Assembly (NCBI RefSeq): GCF_019355935.1
Contig: NZ_CP079925.1
Coordinates: 248,001-312,000, forward strand
Length of the DNA stretch: 64,000 nucleotides
Direction: 5' to 3'
From: Comamonas sp. Y33R10-2
GTDB lineage: Bacteria > Pseudomonadota > Gammaproteobacteria > Burkholderiales > Burkholderiaceae_C
Position numbers and translations under genes: made by a program. Below are positions 9,781-18,037 of this stretch, piece by piece. Each line of letters starts with the position of its first letter. Within the stretch, counting starts at the first letter, position 1. The notes below the pieces were generated by a model. The model was not told the origin of the DNA. It searched no databases and was given only the letters and a program-made list of their open reading frames with translations.

Positions 9781-10052
9781 TCAGTCACCCCGGATTCAAT
9801 GCTTTTTTGCGCTGTAGTCCTTTTGCTGATTGGGCTGCGTGCTATGTTTTTTGAGGATTCTGCAGCGCTTTGCTTCCAGCTGCGCTCATCCGTGCGCCAC
9901 GCCAGATAGGCGCGCTCATAGGCGTCTTCGCGCTGCATCATCTCGGCCATGAAGTCACCCAGCATGCGCGAGACACTGCTGCCGCGCCGCGCCGCTTCAA
10001 TACGGGCCCAGTCAAGCACGCTGTCTTCGACGGTGATGGTGACGTTCTTCAT
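9777..10052 (-). CDS. ribbon-helix-helix antitoxin, VapB-like
   Basis: A 91-residue protein whose N-terminus, MKNVTITVEDSVLDWARIEA followed by ARRGSSVSRMLGDF, fits a ribbon-helix-helix (CopG/Arc-type) DNA-binding domain: a beta strand and two helices. The C-terminal half is polar and probably unfolded until it binds the toxin. It lies directly upstream of and overlaps the PIN-domain gene. Thirteen bases before its start are two copies of a 13-bp palindrome, as expected for an autorepressed operon. The partner identity is inferred from gene pairing. Confidence 0.8.
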   Translation of the reverse strand: MKNVTITVEDSVLDWARIEAARRGSSVSRMLGDFMAEMMQREDAYERAYLAWRTDERSWKQSAAESSKNIARSPISKRTTAQKSIESGVTE

Positions 10053-10065
10053 GGCTTGAGTATTA

Positions 10066-10094
10066 CACGAAATTCGTGCTGCACGAAATTCGTG
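10066..10094 (-). promoter_or_regulatory. twin palindromic operator of the vapBC-like operon
   Basis: CACGAAATTCGTG occurs twice, at 10066-10078 and 10082-10094, with 6-bp arms (CACGAA/TTCGTG) around one central base and 16 bp between centres, about 1.5 helical turns. It ends 13 bases upstream of the antitoxin start. Ribbon-helix-helix antitoxins commonly bind such paired dyads and repress their own operon. A promoter must lie in or just upstream of it. Confidence 0.75.
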
Positions 10095-10129
10095 TGATTC
10101 GCTGAAGTATCTCTAAGTGGCTTGCGAAA

Positions 10130-10160
10130 GCCTTTTTAGGCTCATTCACACAAGCGCTAG
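10130..10160 (-). repeat. partial copy of the family 2 intergenic repeat
   Basis: Read on the - strand this runs from CTAGCGCTTG to GAGCCTAAAAAGGC and resembles the right half of the 42-base family 2 repeat. It includes the dciA stop codon (10157-10159). The short AGCC/GGCT dyad could act as a weak terminator for dciA. Confidence 0.4.
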
Positions 10161-10462
10161 GACTGGACTTTGATACGAATGATGTTCACATCCCAGCCCT
10201 TGGTGCGCAAATGGGCGCACATTGCCGGCAGCAACTGGCGCACTTTGGCGGCGGCAGCGTTGTTTTTTACGATCAGGCACCAAGAGTCACCATCGATAGG
10301 CCCGGCTTGCAAGCTCGCTCGCAGCATGGGGGGGATGAGTGGCAGTACGGCCTTGAGCCTATTGCTGGAGTCTTGTGTCAACGCAGCCAAGCGTGCCAGT
10401 GTGGGAGAAGACTCCATGGCATTAATAGCTGTAACAGCGTGATGGCGGCGGACAAAAGACAT
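10157..10462 (-). CDS. dciA: DciA-like protein (DUF721), probable DnaB helicase-loading factor
   Basis: A 101-residue basic protein of the DUF721/DciA family. In species without DnaC, DciA is the ancestral helper that loads the replicative helicase DnaB. Family features are LARLAALTQDSSNRLKAVLP near the N-terminus and a C-terminal half with DGDSWCLIVKNNAAAAKVRQ, similar to a KH-like fold. It is short for the family, which is usual when only the core domain is kept. It is divergent from secA; dciA near secA is a common pairing in this group (from memory). Confidence 0.75.
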   Translation of the reverse strand: MSFVRRHHAVTAINAMESSPTLARLAALTQDSSNRLKAVLPLIPPMLRASLQAGPIDGDSWCLIVKNNAAAAKVRQLLPAMCAHLRTKGWDVNIIRIKVQS

Positions 10463-10793
10463 GTGAAAGATTGGCTCTTAAGCTAACGGTTGGGCTGGCG
10501 GGTGGAGTCAAGCTTATCCCAGCTCTGGGTGAATGCGGCTGGGCTGACTATCTCAGTGTTTGGACTCAATCCCATTACAGACACTAAAACAGCGAAAAAC
10601 CAAGGCAGGTTTGCGCGGTTAGAATCATTTTTTGGTCCTGTTCCTGTTTTTGGCGTGACAAGCGGTTTTTTCATCACTTTTGAGTGTGGCCCTTGACTGC
10701 CTCTGGGACGGCCCCATCTGAAGACCAACAATCAAGGGATTCTGGACACATCGCTGATTGCGTTAATGCAAATAGTGATGTGCCTACGCACGC
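10463..10793 (+). promoter_or_regulatory. dciA-secA divergent spacer with a hairpin before the secA start
   Basis: This 331-base spacer should hold the promoters of both divergent genes. A TAGAAT box at 10620-10625 is a possible -10 without a convincing -35. A hairpin at 10747-10782 (arms CACATCGCT and AGTGATGTG, 9 pairs with one G-U) ends 11 bases before the secA ATG. No clear Shine-Dalgarno sequence lies between hairpin and start. A TTG-initiated frame of 68 codons (10490-10696) is open here but has weak support as a gene. Confidence 0.45.
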
Positions 10794-13541
10794 ATGGCCA
10801 TCAATTTCCTCACCAAACTGTTCGGCAGCCGTAATGACCGGTTGCTCAAGCAATACCGTAAAACAGTCGCCCGCATCAACGCGATGGAACCTGAGTTTGA
10901 AAAGCTCAGCGATGAGGCATTGCGTGCCAAGACGCAGGAGTTCAAAGACCGCGTCGCCAAGGGTGAAGCGCTGGATGATTTGCTGCCAGAGGCGTTTGCC
11001 GTGGTGCGCGAGGGCTCCAAGCGCGTCATGAAGATGCGTCACTTTGACGTGCAAATGCTGGGCGGCATGGCCTTGCATTACGGCAAAGTTGCCGAAATGC
11101 GCACCGGTGAAGGCAAGACGCTGACGGCCACGCTGTCGGTGTACCTGAACGCCTTGTCTGGCGAAGGCGTGCACGTGGTGACCGTCAATGATTACTTGGC
11201 CAGCCGCGATGCCCGAAGCATGGCGCGTCTGTACAACTTCTTGGGTCTGTCCGTCGGTATCAACCTGCCCAATATGTCGCGTGATGACAAGCAGCAGGCG
11301 TACAACTCCGACATCACCTACGGCACGAACAACGAGTACGGCTTCGATTATTTGCGCGACAACATGGTCTATGAGCCCAATGATCGTGTGCAGCGTGTGC
11401 TGAACTACGCGATTGTTGACGAGGTGGACTCGATTTTGATCGACGAAGCGCGTACGCCGCTGATCATCTCCGGCCCAGCCGAAGATCACACAGCCATGTA
11501 TGTGGCTATGAACAAGATCGTGCCGACTTTGGTGCGCCAAGAAGGCGAAGCCGACCCCCGTACGGGCGACGGCGTGACCAAGCCCGGTGATTTCACCGTG
11601 GACGAGAAGTCGCATCAGGTGCACCTGACCGATCAGGGTTACGAAGCAGCCGAGCGCCTGCTTAGCCACGCAGGCATGATTGCCGAAGGCACGTCGCTGT
11701 ACGACCCTTCCAACATCTCTTTGGTGCACCATCTGTACGCCGCGCTGCGTGCCAATCAGCTGTATTTCCGTGATCAGCACTATGTGGTGCAGAACAACGA
11801 AATCGTGATTGTGGATGAGTTCACGGGCCGCTTGATGGCGGGTCGTCGCTGGAGCGATGGTCTGCACCAAGCGGTGGAAGCCAAGGAAGGTGTGGTCATT
11901 CAGGCCGAGAACCAGACCATGGCCTCGATCACCTTCCAGAACTACTTCCGCTTGTACAAAAAGCTGTCGGGCATGACCGGTACGGCCGATACCGAAGCCT
12001 ATGAGTTCCAGGAAATCTATGGTCTAGAGACCATGGTGATCCCGCCCAACCGCATCAGCAAGCGCCAAGATCAGCTCGATCGCGTGTACAAGACTACCAA
12101 GGAAAAGTACGCCGCTGCGATCATGGATATTCGCGAGTGCTACGAGCGCGGCCAGCCTGTGCTGGTGGGTACGACCTCGATTGAGAACTCGGAAATCATT
12201 GACGAGATGCTGACCCGCGAGGGCTTGCCTCATCAGGTGCTCAACGCCAAGCAGCATGACCGCGAAGCGGACATCATTGCCCAAGCCGGCAGCGAAAGCG
12301 TGATCACGATCGCGACCAATATGGCGGGCCGAGGCACGGACATCGTATTGGGCGGCAATATCGACAAGGATGTTGCGGAGATTGAAAACGACGAGTCGCT
12401 GAGCGCGTCTGAGCGAGAGAGCAAGCTCGAAGCCTTGCGCGCTGACTGGCGCATTGCCCATGACAAGGTCGTGGCTCTGGGCGGTCTGCGCATTATTGCG
12501 ACCGAGCGCCATGAGTCGCGCCGTATCGACAACCAGTTGCGTGGCCGTTCGGGCCGCCAAGGTGACCCCGGATCTTCGCGCTTTTACCTGAGCTTGGATG
12601 ACCAGTTGATGCGCATCTTCGCGGGTGACCGCGTCAAGGCCATCATGGATCGCCTGAAGATGCCTGAAGGCGAAGCGATTGAGGCCGGCATTGTGACCCG
12701 CTCCATCGAGTCGGCCCAGCGCAAGGTGGAAGCGCGTAACTTCGATATGCGCAAGCAGTTGCTGGAGTACGACGATGTCTCTAACGACCAGCGCAAGGTG
12801 ATCTACCAGCAGCGCAACGACATTCTGGACTCGACCGATCTGACGGGCATGGTGGCTGCGATGCGCCAAGACGTCATTACCGATCTGGTACACACCTATG
12901 TCCCTGCTGAGTCGATGGAAGAGCAGTGGGACATCCCTGGCCTTGAACAAGTGCTGGCCAGCGAGTGGCAGATTCATTTGCCGCTGCAGCAAGAAGTGGC
13001 CGCTTCTGAATCCATCACCGACGAAGAGATTCTGGAAAAGGTCGTCAAGGCTGCGCACGATATGTTCGACGCCAAGGTGGCACTGATCGGTCAAGACAGC
13101 TTTACGCAATTCCAGCGCGCAGTGCTGCTGCAAAGCTTTGACACCAACTGGCGTGATCACCTGGCTGCGCTGGACTATCTGCGCCAAGGCATCCACCTGC
13201 GCGGCTATGCCCAAAAGCAGCCTAAGCAGGAATACAAGCGCGAAGCGTTTGAGTTGTTCCGTCAATTGATCGATCAGGTCAAGACCGAAGTCACCCGTGT
13301 GTTGATGACGGTGCAGGTGCGCTCCCCCGAAGAATTGGGTGAAGCCGCTGTGGCCATGAACGAGCGCGGCGCACAAAGCCTGGAGCATATGAGCTATGCC
13401 TCGCCTTCGGAGACGGAAGGCATGGGCGTTGAGGATGATGAGGCGTTGACCTTGCCAGAAGGCGTGCACGTGGGCCGTAACGACCCTTGCCCTTGCGGTA
13501 GCGGCAAGAAGTTCAAGCTCTGCCACGGCAAGTTGTCTTGA
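10794..13541 (+). CDS. secA: preprotein translocase ATPase SecA
   Basis: SecA is the motor that drives unfolded preproteins through SecYEG. The 915-residue protein is full length. Walker A is MRTGEGKT at residues 102-109 and the DEAD-type motif is [11 protein letters not shown] near 210. The second nucleotide-binding domain has [14 protein letters not shown] and [15 protein letters not shown]. The C-terminus carries the zinc motif C899-x-C901-x8-C910-H911 that contacts SecB and ribosomes. The start [15 protein letters not shown] is conserved. A copy of the family 1 repeat begins right at the stop codon. Confidence 0.98.
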   Translation: MAINFLTKLFGSRNDRLLKQYRKTVARINAMEPEFEKLSDEALRAKTQEFKDRVAKGEALDDLLPEAFAVVREGSKRVMKMRHFDVQMLGGMALHYGKVAEMRTGEGKTLTATLSVYLNALSGEGVHVVTVNDYLASRDARSMARLYNFLGLSVGINLPNMSRDDKQQAYNSDITYGTNNEYGFDYLRDNMVYEPNDRVQRVLNYAIVDEVDSILIDEARTPLIISGPAEDHTAMYVAMNKIVPTLVRQEGEADPRTGDGVTKPGDFTVDEKSHQVHLTDQGYEAAERLLSHAGMIAEGTSLYDPSNISLVHHLYAALRANQLYFRDQHYVVQNNEIVIVDEFTGRLMAGRRWSDGLHQAVEAKEGVVIQAENQTMASITFQNYFRLYKKLSGMTGTADTEAYEFQEIYGLETMVIPPNRISKRQDQLDRVYKTTKEKYAAAIMDIRECYERGQPVLVGTTSIENSEIIDEMLTREGLPHQVLNAKQHDREADIIAQAGSESVITIATNMAGRGTDIVLGGNIDKDVAEIENDESLSASERESKLEALRADWRIAHDKVVALGGLRIIATERHESRRIDNQLRGRSGRQGDPGSSRFYLSLDDQLMRIFAGDRVKAIMDRLKMPEGEAIEAGIVTRSIESAQRKVEARNFDMRKQLLEYDDVSNDQRKVIYQQRNDILDSTDLTGMVAAMRQDVITDLVHTYVPAESMEEQWDIPGLEQVLASEWQIHLPLQQEVAASESITDEEILEKVVKAAHDMFDAKVALIGQDSFTQFQRAVLLQSFDTNWRDHLAALDYLRQGIHLRGYAQKQPKQEYKREAFELFRQLIDQVKTEVTRVLMTVQVRSPEELGEAAVAMNERGAQSLEHMSYASPSETEGMGVEDDEALTLPEGVHVGRNDPCPCGSGKKFKLCHGKLS

Positions 13542-13620
13542 CCCCCTGAGGCGCTTTGCGCCTTCCCCCTGAAGGGGAACGACGGCCTTAGCCGCGAGGC
13601 GGCTCTTGCTGGCCGTCTCT
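13542..13620 (+). repeat. GC-rich palindromic intergenic repeat, family 1 (copy A)
   Basis: It starts immediately after the secA stop with CCCCCTGAGGCGCTTTGCGC and contains nested palindromes GGCGC/GCGCC and CCCCT/AGGGG. Its end (13591-13608, GCCGCGAGGCGGCTCTTG) is an exact reverse complement of 13811-13828 in copy B. The 359-base secA-argJ spacer is made of copies A and B in opposite orientation around a terminator; I see no gene in it. Confidence 0.75.
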
Positions 13621-13644
13621 GACTTGGAGCATGCTTCATCAAAC

Positions 13645-13667
13645 AACACGGGCTCAGGCCCGTGTTT
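13645..13667 (+). terminator. probable secA terminator
   Basis: An 8-bp GC-rich stem (ACACGGGC at 13646-13653, GCCCGTGT at 13658-13665) with a TCAG loop, followed by TTTGTATTTG. It lies about 100 bases past secA, after repeat copy A. Confidence 0.65.
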
Positions 13668-13809
13668 GTATTTGTGCAGTGGCTTTTTGCACAAGCAATC
13701 TCAATAAAGCCGGATATGGCCTAGATTGTTCCGATAATGGCAAACGTTTTAACTTTTGCCCTCTCAGCTGTTACGAAGGGTGCGTGCTTTTGCCGTCGTG
13801 AAACATCGA

Positions 13810-13875
13810 GCAAGAGCCGCCTCGCGGCGAAGATGTCGTCCCCCTTGGGGGAGGCCGCGCTGCGGCGCAGGGGGC
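13810..13875 (-). repeat. GC-rich palindromic intergenic repeat, family 1 (copy B)
   Basis: This copy is inverted relative to copy A and ends just before argJ. It contains GTCCCCCTTGGGGGAGG and GCCGCGCTGCGGC palindromes and closes with GCAGGGGGC. The last bases lie 25 bases from the argJ start, so it is in the argJ leader. Confidence 0.7.
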
Positions 13876-13900
13876 TTTTCCACTCGCAAGGACTATTGCA

Positions 13901-15130
13901 ATGCCCGTGAATCTCTCCGCCCCTGTTGCTGCTGATCTGCTGGCGATCAATGGTGTTCGCATCGGTATCACCGAAGCCGGTGTGCGCAAAGCCAATCGCA
14001 AAGACGTGACAGTGTTCCTGCTGGACGAAGGTGCTTCGGTGGCTGGTGTGTTCACGCAAAACCGCTTTTGTGCGGCTCCCGTGCAGATTTGCCAAGAGCA
14101 TCTGGCTGGCGGCCCAGCGATTCGCGCCATGGTGATTAACACTGGCAATGCCAATGCCGGCACGGGTGCTGCGGGCTTGGCCAATGCGCGCGCAACTTGT
14201 GATGCGCTGGCCAAGGAGCTGAACCTGAAAACGGCTCAAATCCTGCCTTTTTCCACCGGCGTCATCATGGAAGAGTTGCCTGTGGATCGCATCGTTGCTG
14301 GTCTGCCCAAGGCGATTGCTGCTGCCAAGGCGGATAACTGGGGCACGGCTGCTGAAGGCATCATGACCACAGACACGCTGCCCAAGGCCTATAGCCGCAG
14401 TGTGAGCATTGGTGGCAAGAACATCTCCATTACCGGTATCAGCAAGGGCGCAGGCATGATTCGCCCCAATATGGCCACCATGCTGGGCTTTTTGGCGACC
14501 GATGCGGTCATTGCGCCCGAGTTGCTGCAGTCCTTGGTCAAGCAGTTGGCCGATGGCTCTTTCAACCGCGTGACGATTGATGGCGATACCTCTACCAACG
14601 ACTCGTTTGTGCTGATCGCTACGCACAAGGCGGGTAATGCACAGATCACATCACTGACCAGTGCTGAAGGCGAGCAGCTCAAAGCTGCACTGCTGGATGT
14701 AGCGCAAAAACTGGCTCAAGCGATTGTGCGTGATGGAGAGGGTGCTACTAAATTCATTACAGTGAAGGTGGAAGGCGGCAAGAGCGAAGAAGAGTGCCGT
14801 TTGGTGGCTTACTCCATTGCCCACTCGCCCTTGGTGAAGACGGCTTTCTTTGCCTCTGACCCTAACTTGGGCCGCATTCTGGCCGCTGTGGGTTACGCCG
14901 GTATTGCCGATCTGGATCAAACCCAAATTGACCTGCATCTGGACGATGTGCATGTGGTCATCAACGGTGGCCGCAACCCTTCTTACAAAGAAGAGGACGG
15001 TCAGCGCGTGATGAAGCAGCAAGAAATTGTGGTGCGAGTCGCGCTGGGCCGCGGCGATGCGGTGCAAACCGTGTGGACCTGCGATCTGAGCCACGACTAT
15101 GTGACGATCAACGCCGACTACCGGTCTTGA
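13901..15130 (+). CDS. argJ: glutamate N-acetyltransferase / amino-acid N-acetyltransferase
   Basis: ArgJ moves the acetyl group from N-acetylornithine to glutamate, recycling it in arginine synthesis; many ArgJ proteins also make N-acetylglutamate from acetyl-CoA. The 409-residue precursor cleaves itself before the threonine nucleophile, here T193 in the motif [12 protein letters not shown]. The oxyanion region [11 protein letters not shown] and [14 protein letters not shown] segment ([12 protein letters not shown]) are also present. It is flanked by family 1 repeats on both sides and looks like a single-gene unit. AAGGAC upstream of the ATG is the ribosome-binding site. Confidence 0.97.
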   Translation: MPVNLSAPVAADLLAINGVRIGITEAGVRKANRKDVTVFLLDEGASVAGVFTQNRFCAAPVQICQEHLAGGPAIRAMVINTGNANAGTGAAGLANARATCDALAKELNLKTAQILPFSTGVIMEELPVDRIVAGLPKAIAAAKADNWGTAAEGIMTTDTLPKAYSRSVSIGGKNISITGISKGAGMIRPNMATMLGFLATDAVIAPELLQSLVKQLADGSFNRVTIDGDTSTNDSFVLIATHKAGNAQITSLTSAEGEQLKAALLDVAQKLAQAIVRDGEGATKFITVKVEGGKSEEECRLVAYSIAHSPLVKTAFFASDPNLGRILAAVGYAGIADLDQTQIDLHLDDVHVVINGGRNPSYKEEDGQRVMKQQEIVVRVALGRGDAVQTVWTCDLSHDYVTINADYRS

Positions 15131-15133
15131 TTT

Positions 15134-15190
15134 CACCTCCTGAGGCGCTTTGCGCCTTCCCCCTCTCTTGCTTTGCGGGAGGGGGACGAT
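15134..15190 (+). repeat. GC-rich palindromic intergenic repeat, family 1 (copy C)
   Basis: It starts four bases past the argJ stop and contains the same TGAGGCGCTTTGCGCCTTCC as copy A. It then has CCCTCTC and GGGAGGGGG arms flanking a short loop. The hairpin could also end argJ transcription. Confidence 0.7.
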
Positions 15191-15246
15191 ACCTTCGCTG
15201 CAATTTAAGAAGCTACTTGCGCCTGTAGTTATTGGGTTTGGATCGC

Positions 15247-15288
15247 TTTTGAGTCCTAAATTAATAAGTATTAGGCACTAGCAGCTAT
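15247..15288 (-). repeat. dispersed 42-base intergenic repeat, family 2 (inverted copy)
   Basis: On the - strand it begins ATAGCTGCTAGTGCC and ends GGACTCAAAA, the same length as the copies at 7497, 25782 and 49442. It lies 22 bases upstream of the GTG start of the DUF815 ATPase gene. Confidence 0.65.
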
Positions 15289-15310
15289 AAAAATAGATGG
15301 AGATCCAGTC

Positions 15311-16258
15311 GTGCAAGATGTGATGAACCCTTTGGAGCGCTTGGTTGAACGTGCTGAGCAGCTGATGCAGCGCATTGAATCCGTGCTGCCCCAGCCCTTG
15401 CAAGCACCTGCGGACTGGAGCGATGCTATCGCCTGGCGCTACCGCAAGCGGGCTAACGGCTGCGGTGTGCTGGAGCCTGTGCGCCATGTGGGCGCCATGC
15501 AACTGTCTGATTTGCAGAACATTGATGCGCAAAAAGAGAAGATTGCACGCAATACCGAGCAGTTTGTTGCAGGGCGCACAGCTAACAATGTGTTGCTGAC
15601 GGGCGCACGCGGCACAGGCAAGTCTTCGCTGATTCGTGCCTGCTTGCACAGCTATGCACAGCAAGGCCTGCGTCTGATCGAAGTGGACAAGGCTGATCTG
15701 ACCGATCTACCCGATATCGTCGACGTGGTGGCCAGCCGCCCCGAAAAGTTCATCATCTACTGCGATGACCTGAGCTTTGAAGAAGGCGAGCCCGGCTACA
15801 AGGCGATGAAGTCGATGCTCGACGGTTCGGTTTCCGCCGCTACAGACAATGTGCTGGTCTATGCCACCAGCAACCGTCGCCATCTGTTGCCTGAATACAT
15901 GACGGATAACCTGAGCCAGCAAAAAAGCGACAACGGTGAAATTCACCCGGGCGAAGTGGTGGAAGAGAAAATTTCCCTGTCCGAGCGCTTTGGCCTGTGG
16001 GTCAGCTTCTATCCCTTCAGTCAAGACGAATACCTGCGCGTAGTGGCGCAGTGGCTGTCGGCGCTGGGCATGGATGCGGCAACGATCGAGGCTGCGCGGC
16101 CCGAAGCCTTGGTATGGGCGCTGGAGCGCGGCTCGCGCAGCGGCCGGGTAGCCCACCAGTTTGCGCGGGACTATGCGGGGCGCAATGAGCGGCCCATGGC
16201 TGCTGTTAAGCGCATCGCCGATGTAGATGGACTGCCGGATGAAGCCGAGCTGGAATAA
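15311..16258 (+). CDS. AAA+ ATPase, DUF815 family
   Basis: A 315-residue ATP-binding protein of the DUF815 family, which has no firmly established function. Walker A is GARGTGKS at residues 98-105 and a Walker B-like strand FIIYCDDLSFE is near 147-157. A sensor-type segment DNVLVYATSNRRHLLP follows, and the C-terminal lid ends DVDGLPDEAELE. I used the GTG at 15311; an ATG four codons later is an alternative. It is followed after 17 bases by mutT and is probably co-transcribed. The family resembles DnaA/IstB-like loaders, but any such role here is inference. Confidence 0.85.
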   Translation: MQDVMNPLERLVERAEQLMQRIESVLPQPLQAPADWSDAIAWRYRKRANGCGVLEPVRHVGAMQLSDLQNIDAQKEKIARNTEQFVAGRTANNVLLTGARGTGKSSLIRACLHSYAQQGLRLIEVDKADLTDLPDIVDVVASRPEKFIIYCDDLSFEEGEPGYKAMKSMLDGSVSAATDNVLVYATSNRRHLLPEYMTDNLSQQKSDNGEIHPGEVVEEKISLSERFGLWVSFYPFSQDEYLRVVAQWLSALGMDAATIEAARPEALVWALERGSRSGRVAHQFARDYAGRNERPMAAVKRIADVDGLPDEAELE

Positions 16259-16275
16259 GCGAAAGAAAGATTCAA

Positions 16276-16740
16276 GTGAGTGTTGAAAACATCGTGCCGC
16301 GAAAGCACACCGAAGTTGCAGTGGGCGTATTGCTGCGCGATTCTGATGGTGCGCTGCTCATTACCAGTCGCCCGGCGGGCAAGCCCTATGCAGGGTTTTG
16401 GGAGTTTCCGGGCGGTAAGCTTGAAGAGGGCGAAACCGTAGAGCAAGCCCTGCGCCGCGAGCTGATAGAAGAGCTGGGCGTGACCATTGGCACAGCCCAC
16501 GCTTGGAAGGTGACCGAGCATGACTACCCCCACGCGCTGGTGCGACTGCATTGGTGCAAGGTGACGCAGTGGTCGGGCGAGTTTGAAATGCGCGAAGGCC
16601 AGCAAATGGCTTGGCAACAGTTGCCGCTGGATGTTGCGCCGGTTTTGCCGGGCTCTTACCCAGTTCTGCAATGGCTGAGCGAGGAGCGTGGTTTGCTTTT
16701 TGACCAGATTTTTTACGAGAGCCAGCAGCCTAAGACTTGA
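16276..16740 (+). CDS. mutT: Nudix hydrolase, MutT-type 8-oxo-dGTP diphosphatase
   Basis: MutT removes oxidised guanine nucleotides so that they are not built into DNA. The 154-residue protein has a complete Nudix box at residues 47-69 (G-x5-E-x7-REL-x-EE-x-GV) and the preceding GFWEFPGG that is typical of MutT itself. The start is GTG with AAAGAAAGA upstream. It pairs with the DUF815 ATPase gene upstream; secA-mutT proximity is also seen in enteric bacteria. Confidence 0.9.
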   Translation: MSVENIVPRKHTEVAVGVLLRDSDGALLITSRPAGKPYAGFWEFPGGKLEEGETVEQALRRELIEELGVTIGTAHAWKVTEHDYPHALVRLHWCKVTQWSGEFEMREGQQMAWQQLPLDVAPVLPGSYPVLQWLSEERGLLFDQIFYESQQPKT

Positions 16741-16762
16741 GGACAATCTCTTTAAAATAAGA

Positions 16763-16843
16763 GCGCCTTGCCCGCGATAAATCTTTGTTTCAGCCTCTAA
16801 TAGGGCTGAAAACGATGTTTATCACTGACAAGGCGCTTTTTTT
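16763..16843. terminator. long structured hairpin with U-tract, terminator or small RNA
   Basis: Three stacked stems are visible: GCGCCTTG/CAAGGCGC (16763-16770, 16829-16836), GATAAA/TTTATC (16776-16781, 16818-16823) and TTTCAGCC/GGCTGAAA (16788-16795, 16804-16811). Seven T follow at 16837-16843. It lies between convergent mutT and yacG and would terminate the + strand; on the - strand TCTTATTTT follows, so it may work both ways. It is much longer than a simple terminator. A TAAAAT box at 16753-16758 would place a start point right at the first stem, which leaves a small RNA possible. Confidence 0.65.
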
Positions 16844-16855
16844 AGGAGCAGATGT

Positions 16856-17065
16856 TTAGTTCTCTGTGCGTGGATCGCCAAATGGCGCATCTTCAGGCGG
16901 TGTTTGTGCAGGTACGCGGAATTCTTCATTACCCCATGCGCCTAGATCGATGTTGCGGCAGCGATCACTACAGAATGGGCGAAATTTGTTGGTCGGCATA
17001 AAAACGCTGGGACCGCCGCAGGTGGGGCATTTCACCATGGTGGGGGATTGGTTGTCAGTGCTCAT
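16856..17065 (-). CDS. yacG: DNA gyrase inhibitor YacG, zinc-binding
   Basis: A 69-residue zinc protein; in E. coli YacG binds GyrB and blocks gyrase-DNA contact. Four zinc cysteines are visible at C13, C16, C32 and C36 (CPTCGG ... FCSDRC), followed by the conserved IDLGAWGNEEFRVP. It is convergent to mutT and is the third of the zapD-coaE-yacG group transcribed from upstream of coaE or pilB. Confidence 0.93.
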   Translation of the reverse strand: MSTDNQSPTMVKCPTCGGPSVFMPTNKFRPFCSDRCRNIDLGAWGNEEFRVPAQTPPEDAPFGDPRTEN

Positions 17066-17189
17066 GGCGTATGTGTATCACAGCTGGAAAAGATGGGTTG
17101 GTTTGCCAGATAACGCCAGAAAGTACTAAAAAGTATTCAAAACTAATTGAGCCGCAATGAGCGGCTCAAAGTACAAAGCGCAAAGTGGC

Positions 17190-17945
17190 TCAAGCGCAGA
17201 GCGTCAACTCAAAAGAAGCGTCTTCACTGCTGGGCTGGGGTTTGCAGCCGTTGGCCAGTTGAAGTAGGCGTACAGACAGCATCAGGCGGTTGCCGCTGAT
17301 TTCAGGCGCTAGATTGAGGCGCCGATCGATGCGCAGGCGCAGCAATTGGAAGTTGCGACCAGCAGGCATGGCCTGCTGGAAAAGGCCTTGCTCAGCAACA
17401 ACGCGCTGGGGGATACCAGTTTCGCGTAGCAGCTGCAGTATCAAATCAAGTGACTGGCCTAGAGGGGTCAACTCAGCGGCCCAGTCTTCCAAATCACGCT
17501 GACGGTAGCGTGGGTCTAGATTGTGCCAAGCGTGATAGGCCGGCAGGTCAAAACTGCAAGTGCCGCCTGGAATGCCCAAGCGGCTACGAATGGGTATCAG
17601 CCATTCATTTTCCGCCAAGGTTTGGCCGGTCTTGCCAATCTGGGAATTGATCGCAGAGACGCAACTTTCGACCTGGCGCGTCACTTGGTGAAGCATGTGC
17701 TGCGAGATGTCTGGGTTGTCGCGCAGAACGTCAAGCAGGTTCTTTTGACGCTCTAGATCCTTGATAACGTCAAGACGAAGATCGCTGCGCGATGCCACAT
17801 CCATGATCTCAAAGATGGTGGTCAGCGCGAAATGGTGATCAACAGAATGCGCGCGCGTCAGCAATTCGCCAAGGCGGCGATACAGCTGCTCAAGGCGCAA
17901 ATAAGTTCTCAGGCGCTCGTTAAAAGGGTATTCGTAGAGGATCAC
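17190..17945 (-). CDS. zapD: cell division protein ZapD
   Basis: ZapD cross-links FtsZ filaments and helps Z-ring formation. The 251-residue protein has the family N-terminus MILYEYPFNERLRTYLRLEQ, a mostly helical first half and a beta-rich second half ending with RLLQLANGCKP. It is between coaE and yacG on the same strand, the usual coaE-zapD-yacG order. About 92 bases separate it from coaE. Confidence 0.93.
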   Translation of the reverse strand: MILYEYPFNERLRTYLRLEQLYRRLGELLTRAHSVDHHFALTTIFEIMDVASRSDLRLDVIKDLERQKNLLDVLRDNPDISQHMLHQVTRQVESCVSAINSQIGKTGQTLAENEWLIPIRSRLGIPGGTCSFDLPAYHAWHNLDPRYRQRDLEDWAAELTPLGQSLDLILQLLRETGIPQRVVAEQGLFQQAMPAGRNFQLLRLRIDRRLNLAPEISGNRLMLSVRLLQLANGCKPQPSSEDASFELTLCA

Positions 17946-18037
17946 GTTGGCTGCTCGGCTCTTCAGGGCGCACAGGTATCAGAGCGACTGGCGTGTCAAT
18001 GCGGGGAGCGCATGCACAGGCCAAGCTATAGCGCTGA

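Noticed and set aside
10490..10696. A true SecM gene before secA
   Set aside because: The frame begins with TTG, has no clear signal peptide and no arrest motif of the RAGP type. It is kept only as a speculative observation.
12024..13694. Long open frame of 556 codons on the - strand opposite secA
   Set aside because: It is an antisense shadow of the codon bias of secA. Its His/Leu/Gln-rich sequence matches no family, and secA is fully intact on the other strand.
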